Origin: Beauveria sp. NWAFU-1
Taxonomy: Eukaryota; Ascomycota; Sordariomycetes; Hypocreales; Cordycipitaceae
DNA length: 64,000 nt
Direction: 5' to 3'
Assembly: GCA_024472245.1 (NCBI GenBank)
Contig: JANBXD010000003.1
Location: 3,100,001 to 3,164,000 of the forward strand
Below are positions 1 through 12,241 of the stretch, piece after piece. Under the pieces are notes generated by a model, which was not told where the DNA came from, did no database searches, and was given only the letters and a program-made list of their open reading frames with translations. Every line of letters starts with the position of its first letter. The first letter of the stretch is position 1. A program made the translations under genes and the position numbers.

Positions 1-1769
1 CGCCTCTTCGCCTAGTTTGCCTCGTTTTCCGAAACGGTGGTACACAAAGGCGCGCGATGCGCTGTTACGCAAGCTCCGATGGCAAGACGGCTTGTGGGAC
101 AGCGAGCTGTCAGTATCGCTCACCGAGGTCAGAGGGCGTTGGACGAGAAACAAGTAGTAAAATGCGCCCCGGACTTTGTATACGAGAGCGACATGCTTGT
201 GTTTGCGTTCAAGTACTCTCAAAGGCGAGATGACGGGAGCTCCATCAATGTCTGCACTGACCAGAAGCGAGGCTAGCCAGACAACCAAACCAGCATGGAA
301 TGAGTCGAGCAATAGGCTTTCACTTCTGTAGCTCTTGACATCCAAGTCTGTACTATTTGAGGAGTTTGATGCTCGGCAAAGTGAAACTGTACGTCTTCGT
401 GTTCTGATTTTCTTTTCGGAGCGAATGAGCGATTAGCGGCTTGCTGAAATCAAAATTTACTACAAAGAAATTCAAGTTTATTAAGAACCTTTCGTGTATA
501 ACCAACTAGCTGGACGCGCAAAAGTCCCACTCAAATTCACGGTTTCTTTTCAAACCCTCTGATGGTTGCCGAATCTTTCCGAGATCGCTGATGCCACGAT
601 CGTATGTGAGGTCTTTGTCGCATTCGTAACAAGTATCTGACCGCCACGAGAGGAAATCTCACAGTCCATGCAGAACCTCGAGGGAGAAAGCTGTGAGGTG
701 TGCTCTGCTGTCAACAAAAACTTATCTCAGGGCCAAGGCACTTGTAGCGAGCGAATCGCGCCGGTACGTCGACTCTAGGGTACAGGTGAGCAAGCTCCGT
801 CCTCCAGGCGCGCACCATCGCGACGAACCACAACTCTGCAGTATCAGCGAGTTTATAATGTCCAGAGTCTGCGAAAAAGAAAAAAAAAAAAAGGTCCTGC
901 CCAGCGTATTAGGTGCTCTGGTTCTGCTCTTTTTCACCAATGCAACCAATGGCTAAAAATAGAAACACTGACATGCAAGCAGGGACGATGACAATGACAA
1001 CGATCAAGCAAGGCTCCCGCCCCAGCCCCATCCGGGCCGTCTTCCATGCAGCCTGACGTAGGTGATTTCCTGGAAGAGGGGCGTTGGGCTGAGAAGGCCA
1101 CATCAAGGGTTCCAAGGGAATGAGGGGTGAACGGGTGTGGAAAGAGGGGAAGCGGTGACGTTGACGGTTGCCCATTGCTCTGCTGGCGGATATGACCGGG
1201 ATCTTGGCGAGCTTCTGTGCTGGTCAATGTATTGCTACAAGGTGTAGGCATGTTGCTGATCAACTAAATAGTTGATGACCTAGTTAGTTAGTTATTGCTT
1301 GGCCCTTCCTTCTTGGCCCCGCCAGTTCCACGGAAGCTCCCGTTGGAAAAAGGACGGAAAGATCCCATTTTCTCGCAGTAGTGTGTGAGGACATGTTTGA
1401 AATCCCGATCCGGCACTTCACGCTATTTACACGCAATTTATGCCATTATTTCCATTGCAGTCCAGGCCCAGCTTCAATTGCCTTTTGGTCTAGCGCCCGG
1501 TTTCGCCGCTCACACCAGACGAACCGATATCCATGGTGCACGCTCATTTCTTACTCGTCGTAAATATTGCTGCATCGCATTTACACTTGAGGCATCTGTA
1601 GCAACTTGATATATTCCTAGACATAAAAGAGCAACAAAAATCACCTATTCCTCAATGATGACTCGTCGGCAAGCATTTGAGGGCGACCCAAGGCTCAACG
1701 GGCGACTTGTCTGCACAAACTTGATAGCGGTCATCCCCATGTGCGGCAAGTTCCACAGCACCTCCAAGT
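1..1769. other. Gene-free left edge
   Basis: I see no supportable gene here. Open frames are short, overlap on both strands and lack family motifs or a convincing splice pattern. The stretch contains a short adenine run near 880-893 and a small GTTA-type repetition near 1280-1292. The right part is the 3' flank of the minus-strand secreted-protein gene that ends at 1770. A gene starting left of the window could have its untranslated region here, which cannot be judged. Confidence 0.5.
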
Positions 1770-2507
1770 CTAACCGTAGAATCGCCTCGTGCCAGAGGCC
1801 ACCAAAAGGTCTCCGTTGCCATAGGCAGCCTGAATACCTAGCGCGATGTTAGTATCGGGCCCTACGTTCCATGTTCTGTACAAGTCTTACCGGCGCAGCT
1901 CTGGTCAGGCCGAGTGCAGTGATCTATGGTCCACAGCACAGCATTGGCCACGTCGCGGCTATCATGGCGTCAGTCTATGTGGGAGATTTTCTTGTTCAAA
2001 GTCGTGGTGGTGATTGTGGTGGGTGGTTCCTACCAGTACGACGAGGCGCCGTGCAGAAACCTAGCCTGCCCGAGGATAGTGGCGTCGCCCGCGTAGCAGA
2101 AATGGGAGATTTCGCGGTCAATCCGGCAGTCTTGGGTACCAAGATTGTTGAGATAGTGATAACAGGCGATTATGCCATTGACATTGGTGTAACGCGCATC
2201 CTCGGGTCCGCAGACGGGGTTGTACAAGACAGACAGGGTGTCGTCGGCGCTCGCTGTTTTTTTCCATGTCAGCCACTACAGAATAAAACACTGGCGCTGC
2301 GAATTTCCCTTCTGTGATGCCTTTCGGCTACCGATTTTCAAGAGTCCACTTACGGAGTTTGGGAACCGGTAACTGATACAGCTCGGCAGACGTGAGGCCG
2401 AGTTCCTCGAGAGAGGGCAGGCCGGGACCCGGGATGACCTCCGGGTACTGCTCGCCGGCTGGGGCGGCCGAAACAAGGGAGAGACCGAGGGCAAGAAGGG
2501 CAAACAT
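1770..2507 (-). CDS. Small secreted cysteine-rich protein, 4 exons
   Basis: Reconstructed from four exons on the minus strand: 2507-2354, 2253-2034, 1958-1891 and 1837-1770, with phases 1, 2 and 1. All three introns have GT..AG ends, and the third (53 bp) carries a perfect TACTAAC branch site. The product is 169 residues. It starts with a hydrophobic signal peptide (MFALLALGLSLVSA) and probable cleavage near Ala15. A proline-rich linker follows (EVIPGPGLPSLEELGLTS), then a domain with seven cysteines: CGPED, IIACYHYL, QDC, HFC, YCRDV, DHC, QSC. The size, secretion signal and cysteine spacing resemble fungal effector-like proteins such as the Ecp2/Hce2 group. The match is only by style and I assign no activity. 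A degraded paralogue lies at 3420-3865 in inverted orientation. The start is the first ATG that yields a signal peptide. Confidence 0.75.
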
Positions 2508-3419
2508 TTTTTGTTTGATAATTGAATGGGCGTTTTGAATGCAGTGGCTTTCGTGCTGGATGGAATTAAGAGTGCTGTTTCATACATGATATCGCTGCCT
2601 CTTTATACTTGGGACCATGACTTTTGTACGAGCCAAATCAGGCTGAGATGTCTAGCAGAATGTATCAGAGCTCAACTGCATTGATGTCTGCCATTCGATA
2701 TCAATATGCCTCCAGAAACACCTCGTTCTTGGCTGACATTGATCCGCGCAGAAGTGATAGCACTACATATAAGGTGGCACAACCGCAAAGAGGGCAGACG
2801 CCAGAACAACTGGGTGCTTCATCATCATCAGCCTGAAAATATAGTACCAAACACTTGCTTGCTTGCCTCGAACGCAAGCGCAATCAAAAGGCTCTATACC
2901 TGACTGAACTCTCACCTGTCGCATCCAGCCAGTGCGGCTTACAGCCTGAATATAAATTACTGGTGCATTACTCCCAAGACGACAGCGAGCTGCCTTGCAT
3001 CCCCAACTTTTGAGGATTGTAACGTTGCATACATGACATTCGAAATAAGCATATAAAGTCCACATGCGTGTCTGAGCCAAGGACTATCAGGTATTCACCG
3101 AATGTTGACGCATGGCGTTACGCCTTTGCTGTTGAAGTATCGGCGTTTTGGGGGAACCGTTTGGGTGGGCAGACTACCCCCCGCAGGCAGGTAGGTTTAA
3201 AAGTTCCAAGACAACAGTCCGTCCATGGCTGGATCAGAAGTTGTGAATCTTGAGCCTTGATTGAGAGGATAGAGGTGCTTCTAATTCTATTGCACAGAGG
3301 CACAGTGCCATTCCTCGCGTTGGGAAAGAGGAGCGCCGCCGGCTATAAATGACGGTGCTGCCAAGTTTTCCCTCTCTTTCTGCATAGTCAACTCCCAGCA
3401 GAAAAGTCCCGAAATATAT
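2508..3419. other. Intergenic spacer between the inverted paralogues
   Basis: This is about 0.9 kb separating the 5' ends of the intact minus-strand secreted-protein gene and its plus-strand relic. It should contain the promoter of the intact gene. Both ends are plausible 5' flanks, and a TATA-like stretch (tttatactt) sits about 95 bp upstream of the intact start on the minus side. I see no gene inside. Confidence 0.45.
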
Positions 3420-3865
3420 CTGCCCGAATTCTTCTGCAAGACATTTCTCTAGTTTCCGCGGTCTGGGCCGCAGTTACGCATGACCCCGAAGTCGTGCCCG
3501 GGCCGGGAGCTTCCCACTCTCGAGTGGTTGGGCCTCACTTCTAAGCAGCTATATAAGATGCCGTCGCCTCTGCCTCGTACATCGAGTCATATACCCTGCT
3601 TTTTATATAAAACTACTAACCGTGTGAAAAAGGAAAAAAAGTCATCTTCAAGATTACATTAGGCCCCAGCTTCAACCCTACCCGTGCGTGCTGTGGTCCC
3701 GACGACAAGGCTTACACCAACGTGAATGACCTCATTGCGCGCTACCATTACCTGAACGGCGTCAACGAACAGCCTGGGTCGCGCCGAGCGACCGAAGAAG
3801 AAGAAATGTCCACTTCCACTATGTGATGGGCTTGCGAGGGCAAGCTCCGAGAGGAGGCCATTTCT
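3420..3865 (+). pseudogene. Decayed paralogue of the secreted cysteine-rich protein
   Basis: The plus strand shows pieces matching the intact protein at 1770-2507. A signal-peptide-like end (ISLVSA) is followed by a PEVVPGPG block near 3486-3509. The match then continues in a different frame as LPTLEWLGLTSKQLYKMP, parallel to LPSLEELGLTSAELYQLP. After an intron-like gap, near 3675-3760, comes CCGPDDKAYTNVNDLIARYHYL, shown here only as the parallel of CGPEDARYTNVNGIIACYHYL. The lesions are no ATG at the expected start (an ATA stands in the likely place), a frameshift near 3505-3512, loss of the second core cysteine (Arg instead), another frame change near 3790-3810, and no recognisable 3' exons. 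This is a relic of an inverted duplication. Whether it is transcribed cannot be seen. Confidence 0.72.
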
Positions 3866-6800
3866 AACGAGAAGAATTTGGTTTCCTTTATTTCCGGAAA
3901 GTCAGAGAAGAAAAGAATTGAGCGAATTTCACAGCTAAAATACAGGGCCATCACCAATCGGTTGGAACCCCGGCTATCTGACCACCAAAAACATACGAAT
4001 CCCTAGCCAGGACAGCATGTAGTACCAAGTTTCGACGGATCTACGTTGGACAGGCCTACGGGCAGTTTAACTGGTTGATTGGCTCCTGTTGCGTGGGTGA
4101 TGGCTGTGCATGAAATGGATCGTTGGCTGCCACGCGGGAGAATCCCACATCGTCGATGCCAAAAAACGACTAGTCGTCTTTTCGGGAATGGGTATGCACC
4201 AAGACTTTTACTTGTGGGAAAAGCAAAAAGAATTAGTCGTTGCAATGCTGATCCGGATCCGGCAGAGAGGAGCGATGGCGACAAGTGCTATCTAGAATGG
4301 CCCGAATGGGCAGTTGGCATTACGATGCTTGGATGGAACCAAGGAAATAAACTGGAGACGAAGAGGAGTATCGCCGTTTTATGTATCCTGTATCCGTATA
4401 TGGGAGTACGTATTCCTTATCTTGCTGTTGGACTCTTGCCGTTGGCCTCTTGCCGTTGGAACATGCCGTTGGGCTTTTGCTGTTGGACTCTTGCCTCGGA
4501 AGTATGAATTTGGTCTAGATTTCCGGCTCGGGGTTTTTTATCGTCGTATTGAATTATTTTTAGACACAGGGCTGCCCCAGTATTTGTTTCTTGTCGTTGA
4601 CAAGATTGCCGCGGATCCTAGCGTAATGCATGCTAGAACAAAGCTAGAATGGAGGTTGCCGTCTTGAAATAGTTGCAATAGGGGCAAGGTCATGAAAATA
4701 CCAGGTCTCACCTCTATTTAGATTCTCAGTTCTGCCATCAGTCATCACCAAGGATTTGGGGTATCCTGCAAGTCACTTTTGTGTTGATCGGATACCATGT
4801 GGCGTAACCACAAGGCTGGACCAGACTAATAATAACATTGTAATATCGGTAGTAAGATGACCTGTCTTACAGGCGGGTACTAGTACAAGATAAATAATGC
4901 TTGTCAGTCCCACGCCCGCACTGCCCATGCCAATGCGTACATACCTTGTATTAAGGTGGGCGCTGGGCCAACTCACTGGAACCTGTCTGGATGGACCAAT
5001 TGCCAAGGCTTTCGTTGGCGGCCAGAACGCCTGGAGCCCGAGGTCCAGAAACAATCGCAACCCTGTTTCAGTCGCTGGTGGGTGGTGACGTTGATGTTGC
5101 CAGTTGTAGTTTACTCCCTGGCACATGGCACCGTGCGGGAAGCGAGCGGCGACTCTGATGGGTATCCTCCACTACTTAACTAGGGCAAGAAGCACAACTT
5201 GACCGATGACACTAACAAGAAGAGGGTTGTCGTGGTTGAAAAGTCGAGATACTTTGGCCACGGCGCGTGCCGCCCAAAAAACACAAGCCACACCGGCTTG
5301 CGCTGAAACCTTGGCTGCGCCGGGGCAGAAGCGTTCTGGCCAGGGAAATGGGGCGGCACAGGGCTAGACTTGATACTGGGCCCCCCTCGTGTTTTTGGGT
5401 GAGCGCATCAGAGGGCCTTGTATCCGTAATACTTGATCATCTGTGGCTGTGAGAGAGATTGACGCAGGAAGCACGGCAAGGGGCGGATAGATCCCTGGGC
5501 CCGTCCGTCTCGCACAAGCTGTCATGCGCCAACACTGAACCGCAGCAACATGACCGGGGGATGGGCAAAATGCTGTTGCGACGTGGTTATTTGTAATGGA
5601 ATAAGGCGCGCGACAAAAAGGCTGAATCCGGCGGTTGTGCTAATTTTAAAGTCGGGCCAGGTTTGAGTGTAGTGTTCTGACGACCTGCAGCCTCTGGGAA
5701 AGGTAGGCTGGAGGTGGCGGGTACGTGATTGGTACTTGTCAGGCCCTTGTTGGGCCTTGCCGAGCATGACGGCAGGGCATGGGCGTACGTACTGACTGAT
5801 CAAATTATCCAATACCTAATAAGTTGGTAGATTGATGATGAAGAGGTCCAAGTAAATACTCCGTACTGGTACAGAGTAGCCTGTAGATCTTAGGTTGATA
5901 GGGTGTAGGGAGGTCAAAAATAGGTACCAAGGCAATTGGCACCAGCCTCATCCATCATGGCAGCGACAGAGGCAGCGCCACAGATTATTGTGGCCAAGTA
6001 CCTACAGGTAGCACGTCCGCTGTCGGGTGTACCTGGGGCCTGGAATTGCTTGTCGCAAGGTGTTTTTATTTTGTTTTATTATTTTAGCTTATTTTGAGGT
6101 GGGTTTTAGCGCTTGAACCAGCGCTCGCCCGTTCCAGGACGCAATACCTAACTATTTACCTACCAGTACCTAGGTAGGTAGGTATTGGTGTGTTTTTCTG
6201 CGGTCACTGGTGACTGCCACTGTGCCGTCTACTGTTCTTACGCTTTCTTCGTGCCAGCCTGCCATCTTCTTTGGCAAAATCAGTCGGCCCGCCTAGTTAG
6301 TAAGAAATTTTTTTTTTTTTTTAAAAAAAGAAGAAAAAAAACAGACACCACAGACGAGTAGGTTCATGTGCATGTACAGAAAGTTGGGTAGCTAACTGTA
6401 TCCGTACAAGTTGGCCGCCAAGCTTGTCTACCACTAGCAAGAGGTACCTACGGTCCTACCAATCTACCTAAATTCACAGTGCTCACCTCTTTCCCTTTGC
6501 TACATGTTCCTCGCATCCTTCGCTGTAGAGCACTGCCTCCTGCCTCGCCCTCCAACCTGCATATCCTCATCATTCCTCGCCACGGCCAACCCCCAAGCGC
6601 CCGCGATTCCCTCACCCACGCACACGTCGCTCTTCCACACATCGCGCTCTCGTCGCCCTAAAGCCCTCCTTTTTCTGGCTTGACATAGTCTTTGACGTAC
6701 TGCTCGCTTCTCGATTCTCGCTTCTCGACTCTCCCTGCACGGCCGCCGCCCACCAACGTTGGACTGCCAAGGCAAACCCTCTCTACTCATCAGCCCCTAC

Positions 6801-7047
6801 GACGACTCGACCAATACTCGACGACGTGCGCATTCTGCCACTTTTTTTTATTTTAACCTCCAGCACCTTACTACAATTGCACCATTCATCCGCAGTGTCA
6901 CTCGCCGTCGCATCCGTGCCAGAGTCGGCCTCATCCAGTTGAGGAGCGCTTATCCACCGCGACGCTTCTGGCGTCCCTTCCGCATCGAGTGACAGCTTCT
7001 CAGCCACTCCCTCCTTCTCCGTCGCTCCTCTCCGAAATCATAATACA
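3866..7047. other. Gene-free region with repeats and long RhoGAP leader
   Basis: About 3.2 kb without a supportable gene. It holds a 14-bp degenerate tandem array near 4421-4494 and a cluster of TAGGTA/TACCTA motifs near 6145-6190. A poly-T run followed by A-rich sequence sits near 6308-6342. From about 6480 the strand becomes strongly C/T-rich with few purines, as expected for the transcribed leader of the RhoGAP gene starting at 7048. Open frames here have low-complexity composition and no motifs. Confidence 0.5.
4421..4494. repeat. Degenerate 14-bp tandem repeat
   Basis: About five imperfect copies of a 14-bp unit resembling TTGCCGTTGGACTC follow one another, with T/C and A/C variation between copies. 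No flanking mobile-element ends were seen. Confidence 0.7.
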
Positions 7048-10024
7048 ATGGCCTCTGCTACCCCGACTACCAAGCAGCCCGGCTCACAGACATCGCCGTC
7101 TTTCCAGCCCTCCTCCCCCCCCAACAAACGCGATCTCAAATCGTGGTGGAAAGGCTTCATTCTCCCCTCCAAAAATCAAGACCAGCATGGTACGAATTAC
7201 ACATCCGATTTCCCTCGCCCTCATAGCTCCCCTCGCCCATGGTTTGCAACTTGAGCTACCTAGCCGCTGTCTTCAACGGTCGGCGCTCTGCTTTCCACCT
7301 TGCGTCCGCCTGCGACGCAGCCAAGCCCTGTGTTGCGTCTACCTGTCTCCAGGGTGTCCCTAGCTGTCTAGTTGTTTTGCCAACCATCGCACATCTGTGT
7401 CGCTTGGCAGACCTTGACAGAATGCACTCTTCTACGCTACCTGGGCCGTCGCGCCGCGTCACAACCACCGTCTTTTGTTTATCGCTGCGCCGTTGCTGAC
7501 TCCTTTGCAGAGACTCGAGCCCCGGGCATCTTTGGTGTGCCGCTGCGACAAAGTATAACCTACGCCAACGTTGCCATCTCTCTCATCGACGAGAATGGTC
7601 AGAGCTACATTTATGGCTATGTACCCATTGTCGTCGCCAAATGTGGCGTCTTTCTGAAAGAAAAGGGTGCGTTTTGCCATGTCCCGCTCTCTCGCCCTTG
7701 AGCTTGCTAATATTAGTCCTCTAGCCACTGGCGTCGAGGGCATCTTCCGCCTCAGCGGCTCTGAAAAGCGCATAAAAGAGCTCAAGAGCATCTTCGACTC
7801 CCCTAATCGATACGGCAAGGGTCTTGTCTGGGATGGTTACACAGTGCATGACGCAGCCAATGTTCTTCGTCGATACCTCAACGACTTGCCTGAGCCTGTC
7901 GTCCCTCTAGACTTGTACGAAAGGTTCCGCGATCCTCTGCGCGGCGCAACCAAGCAAGTCGCCGGCGATGCCGAGGGTCCCCAGTTCGTTCCCGATTTCG
8001 ACGAAAAAGTTGCCATCGCCACATATCAACGTCTCATTACTGAGCTTCCTCCACTCAACCGTCAGCTTCTTCTTTACATCCTCGATTTGCTAGCAGTCTT
8101 TGCTGCCAAGTCGGAAGAAAATCGCATGACTTCACAGAATCTGGCTGCCATTTTCCAGCCTGGTATGCTGTCGCACCCTCAGCATGCCATGGCTCCAGAG
8201 GAGTATCGACTTAACCAATGCGTCATCATCTTTCTCATCGAGAACCAGGATCACTTCTTAATCGGCATGCAAGGCACTGCCGCTGACGAAAATACTGTCA
8301 AAGAAGTACAGTCTGGTACGCCCAAAGGACCGCTTACCCCCAGCACAGTAACACCTACGCAAATGAATCGCACTGCGTCCAACGCCAGCGCTGGCGCTGA
8401 AAGCGTGCGGCGAGATGGCAAGCTCCGACGAAACCGCTCTGTTTCGTCCAAGAATTCCAAAAATGGAGATTCCGCTACGCCTGTTACTCCAGCCGCCGCC
8501 GCCGCCGCCTCTCCTTCGGGCGGTCTTAGTAGGAGCAATACCGTCCCATCCAAAAAGTCCCCTGCTGTCAGCGGCAGAAAATTCGCCAAAGTTGATAAAG
8601 ACTCTGCTGGCTCCGTCCAGCCGCTGACCCCAGTGCGACTCTCAGAGGCACCCATGGCATCTGGACCCTCTACGCCTATTGCTGCGCCCAATTCCGCCAA
8701 TAAGACTTTGCCGGGAAATAGCCAAGACCGCCTCCTGGAGAACTCGCCTGATGTTCCCCCGCCAGTCAAGGAGACCAAGGAACGCAGTGTATCAAACCTT
8801 TTCCAAAGGACGTCTACGGAAGGGGGCGACAAGCGACAGCCCAATAAGCTGCGCAAAAAAAGAGCGCCCGGCGCAGTGAACCTGAGCGCTCACAGCTCGA
8901 GCAACTCTCTTCCTCATTCCAACGTTGCGTCGCCCAATACCGAGATATCTAACCCTCTTGACAACATACCGCCCTTGCCTGAAACAGTCGCGACGCCAAT
9001 TGCTACCGAAAAGATCGAGGCCACTTCATCGCCAGCTGTCCAGCCAGTGCAACCCACAATAAGTACCGTTCCGACACTCTGGCCATCCGAGCCAAAGCCA
9101 ATCGACAACGCTATTACGGAATCGACAGCATCACCTGTAGATTCTGCAAACGGTCTCTCAGATCCCGACCACGCCGCAGACGATCGTGCAGTGGGGATTC
9201 TTCACAGTCCGGGAAAAGACAGGAAGAAAAGGTGGCTATCGCTAGGTACCAAAAAGGATGATGGCAACGGTGAAGGATTCCCTCAGCCGAATATAGGACT
9301 CTATCAAAATGCGGAGATGAGCACAACCTCCTTCGCCAGCTCAAGCAAAGCCCGCAAGAGCTTTCAGGCGGACGGTTCAGAAGCTGCCTTTGCCGAGTCG
9401 TACGACAGCAAAGATGGCGACGCTAAGGGCCCCATCGGCTGGATTAAGAATAAATACCGCGAGGCCAAAGAAAATGCTGATCACAAGCGTAACAAGTCAC
9501 CTCCACCGGCAGTGGGTGAGCGTCACGGAATCAGTGCGGCTATCCTAGGCCGTGGGAAGAGCCTTGACATTAAGCGCGACGAATCGGCAGGCGAACCACC
9601 CAAGACGGAGACGCTGCCCAAGAAGGGGGAAGCTCCGGCCGCTCAGCATCCTGCCGCCGCCATCGCCACACCTGTCCCGAACGCAGCCCCCGAATCTCCC
9701 GCCCATACTGCTAATGAGCAAGCCCACCAAACCGTCGATACCATCAAGGAAGAGCCCACCGCAGAAGCTGCTGCAGGTGTGAACCTGGTCAAGTCAGCTG
9801 AACTCCCAGCTACGGATTTGGCTTACAAGGAGCCTCGAATGGTTCCAGTCGAGGAGCAGCTACCCGTAGTCGAGCCTACTCCCGCTGCGCAGTCAGAGCC
9901 TCTTGAAACTGAAACCAAAGCCGCCGAACCCAAGGCCGCTGAGCCCCAGCATCTCCAGTTACCAGTAGCCGCAATCGAAGATGCGGCTTCTGTTCCCATC
10001 GAAGCAACAACTAAAACCGATTAA
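7048..10024 (+). CDS. RhoGAP protein, Sac7/Bag7-like
   Basis: Three exons: 7048-7189, 7511-7666 and 7725-10024 (865 residues). Both joins are in phase 1. The long first intron (321 bp) ends in TTTGCAG and the second has a GCTAAT branch site. The protein is predicted to stimulate GTP hydrolysis by Rho-family GTPases that control actin and cell-wall signalling. A RhoGAP domain covers about residues 50-250, starting FGVPLRQSITYANVAIS and IYGYVPIVVAKC. The arginine finger is R108 in GIFRLSGS, and YTVHDAANVLRRYLNDLPEP lies at the conserved Pro/Asn region. This order matches the yeast Sac7/Bag7 group. The remaining 600 residues are low complexity, rich in Ser, Pro, Ala and Glu, with basic patches (RKKRAPG, KDRKKRW) and no second domain that I recognise. 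The last 120 residues are Ala/Pro/Glu-rich. The ATG chosen gives MASATPTTKQ and continues into a conserved-looking WWKGF motif. Confidence 0.9.
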
Positions 10025-11225
10025 ACCTTTGTGCTTCTGAGTAGAACGGCTACTTGATCAATAGGTGATGATATAACGAACAATTATACCCAGCCAGAGA
10101 GATGTCACGGTGTCCGATGCCTCGTGATGCAAGGCACACCGTCACACCTCTTGGCTAGTTGAATGTATCTTTTTTTTGTCTTGCAGATGCTTGTTACGCC
10201 TCCGTATACGAGCCTTTGTTTATTGTCTTGCTTTTTCATCATCATTGTTCCTTCTTTACTCTGAGCGACTCGATCAATTTGGTTATTCATGATGTTTCGT
10301 CTTTTCCTCGACGCGCTCGACTGAGTTTAGGGAAAAGAGATGTACTGGAAGAATGGCCTGCGATTAATGGAAGTGTATGCCTGGGGCTGGCGAATGAAAA
10401 AGGGATCTTCATGATTTCGGTGTTACTTTTGTGAAGTTACTGGATGGAAAGCTATTCATAAAGAGGCGGGACAGACAGGAGGCTCGACTGCTGCTTCACG
10501 GTCTTTCTTTTTCTATATGGAGGTGTCTGCTGGAAATGTATGTCTGATCTTGATGAATCTTGGTTTTCGTTGGGCGGTGACCAGATGGGGGGGGATAGAG
10601 GCCATTGCCTGACAGTCTGGACTGGTTCGTTTTCCTGGTCTGAGGCGAGGTCGGGAGTATAGGAAACACAAACATCCATTTCTGATTGACTTTTCTCGAT
10701 TTCATTTCTGAATGTGATTGAGTTATTTTAATACCCGTCTCTGTTTTATGATTGCTAGCCTGACAAAAGGCCGAATTCTGCTGGAGAGGTTCCTTGCTGG
10801 ATCGCGGCCACTAGTTAATGCCCGGCTTCTCGCCGGCTTCTTAGACCGGCTTCTTGACCGGATCAATACTTATCCGGCCACTACAGCACCCGAGTACATC
10901 CGAATGGCGACTTCCCTCGCAGCACGTGACTGAATTTTGCGGAGGCCCAAATTTACAATAAGCACCCGTTGATTGGTCAGGGCAGTCAAATAGCACAAGC
11001 CTGGGGGCGTAATAGCCGAGGGAAGCCAGCAATCCATCTTCTCACACCTTCCGCCGTCATAGAAGTAACCTTCCCGACGAGACATCATACCCGCCGCGCT
11101 GAACGCCAATTCAATTTCTCTGTACATGCTCTACCAACTTGGCTGGCCGCAATCATCGTAGCCGATCTTCTCGTGCCTACCTCTTCACTTCTTCCTCTCA
11201 TCCGCTTAACAAAAAAAAACACAAG
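10025..11225. other. Intergenic, RhoGAP 3' flank and SDH2 promoter
   Basis: No gene seen. The segment contains a TTCTTGACCGG / TTCTTAGACCGG-type near-duplicate around 10832-10862. The last bases before the SDH2 start form an A-rich leader (AACAAAAAAAAACACAAG), a typical context for a highly expressed fungal gene. Confidence 0.5.
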
Positions 11226-12241
11226 ATGGCAGCTCTCCGCCACTCGACGCGAGTCCTCGGCACGGCTAGGACGGCGGCCCTCCGTCCCAGCGTTGCCTTC
11301 TCACGCACCATGGCCTCTGTCAGCGAGGTCGAGGAGCAGAAACCTCGCATGAAGACATTCCAGATCTACCGCTGGAACCCCGACACACCTACCGAGAAGC
11401 CGCGTCTACAGAGCTATACCATTGACCTCAACAAGACGGGCCCCATGATGCTCGACGCTATCATTCGCATCAAGAACGAGCTCGACCCCACCCTGACGTT
11501 CCGCAGAAGTTGTCGTGAGGGTATCTGCGGCTCCTGCGCCATGAATATTAACGGCCAAAACACCCTGGCCTGCCTGTGTACGAATGCCCATTCCACTACG
11601 TGCTGAATATCACGGCTCGAGCAATAATGGCGATGCTTGAGCCAGTCAATGGTGAAATTGAGAGGACGGTTCTCTAACAATTGATGATAGGCCGAATCCC
11701 CGCTGAATCCTCTGCCGACGTCAAGATCTACCCTCTTCCGCACACCTACGTCGTCAAGGACCTTGTTCCTGACCTGACGCATTTCTACAAGCAATACAAG
11801 TCGATTAAGCCTTACCTGCAGCGCGACACTCCCGCTCCCGACGTACGTTTTTTCCCTTGTCGGCAGCCCGCGCTTTGTGGTATATCAATTGAACTCGGCT
11901 AATGTGTGACACAGGGCAAGGAGTACCGCCAGAGCAAGGAGGACCGCAAGAAGCTGGACGGCCTGTACGAGTGCATTCTTTGCGCCTGCTGCTCGACGTC
12001 ATGCCCTTCATACTGGTGGAACTCGGAGGAGTACCTGGGCCCTGCCATTCTTCTCCAGTCGTACCGCTGGCTCGCTGACTCGCGCGACGAGCGCACCGCC
12101 GAGCGCCAGACCAACCTCGAGAACAACATGAGTCTGTACCGATGCCACACCATTCTCAACTGCACAAAGGCCTGCCCTAAGGGTCTCAACCCCGGCAAGG
12201 CCATTGCCGAGATCAAGAAGCAAATGGCCCTCGGCGCGTAA
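11226..12241 (+). CDS. sdh2: Succinate dehydrogenase iron-sulfur subunit (complex II)
   Basis: Three exons: 11226-11577, 11691-11842 and 11915-12241; 276 residues. The first intron splits a TGC codon inside the LACLC|RIPAE block and the second is in phase 0. The protein carries electrons from the flavoprotein subunit to ubiquinone in the mitochondrial inner membrane. An N-terminal Arg/Ser-rich presequence (MAALRHSTRV...) looks like a mitochondrial targeting peptide. The 2Fe-2S ligands are C96, C101, C104 and C116 (SCREGICGSC). The 4Fe-4S and 3Fe-4S ligands are C188, C191, C194, C198, C245, C251 and C255 (CILCACCSTSCP, CHTILNCTKACP). Pro199, Asn204 and His246 line up with the Botrytis positions 225, 230 and 272 that are mutated in carboxamide-fungicide resistance, and all three are wild type here. 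Length is normal for the family. Confidence 0.97.
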
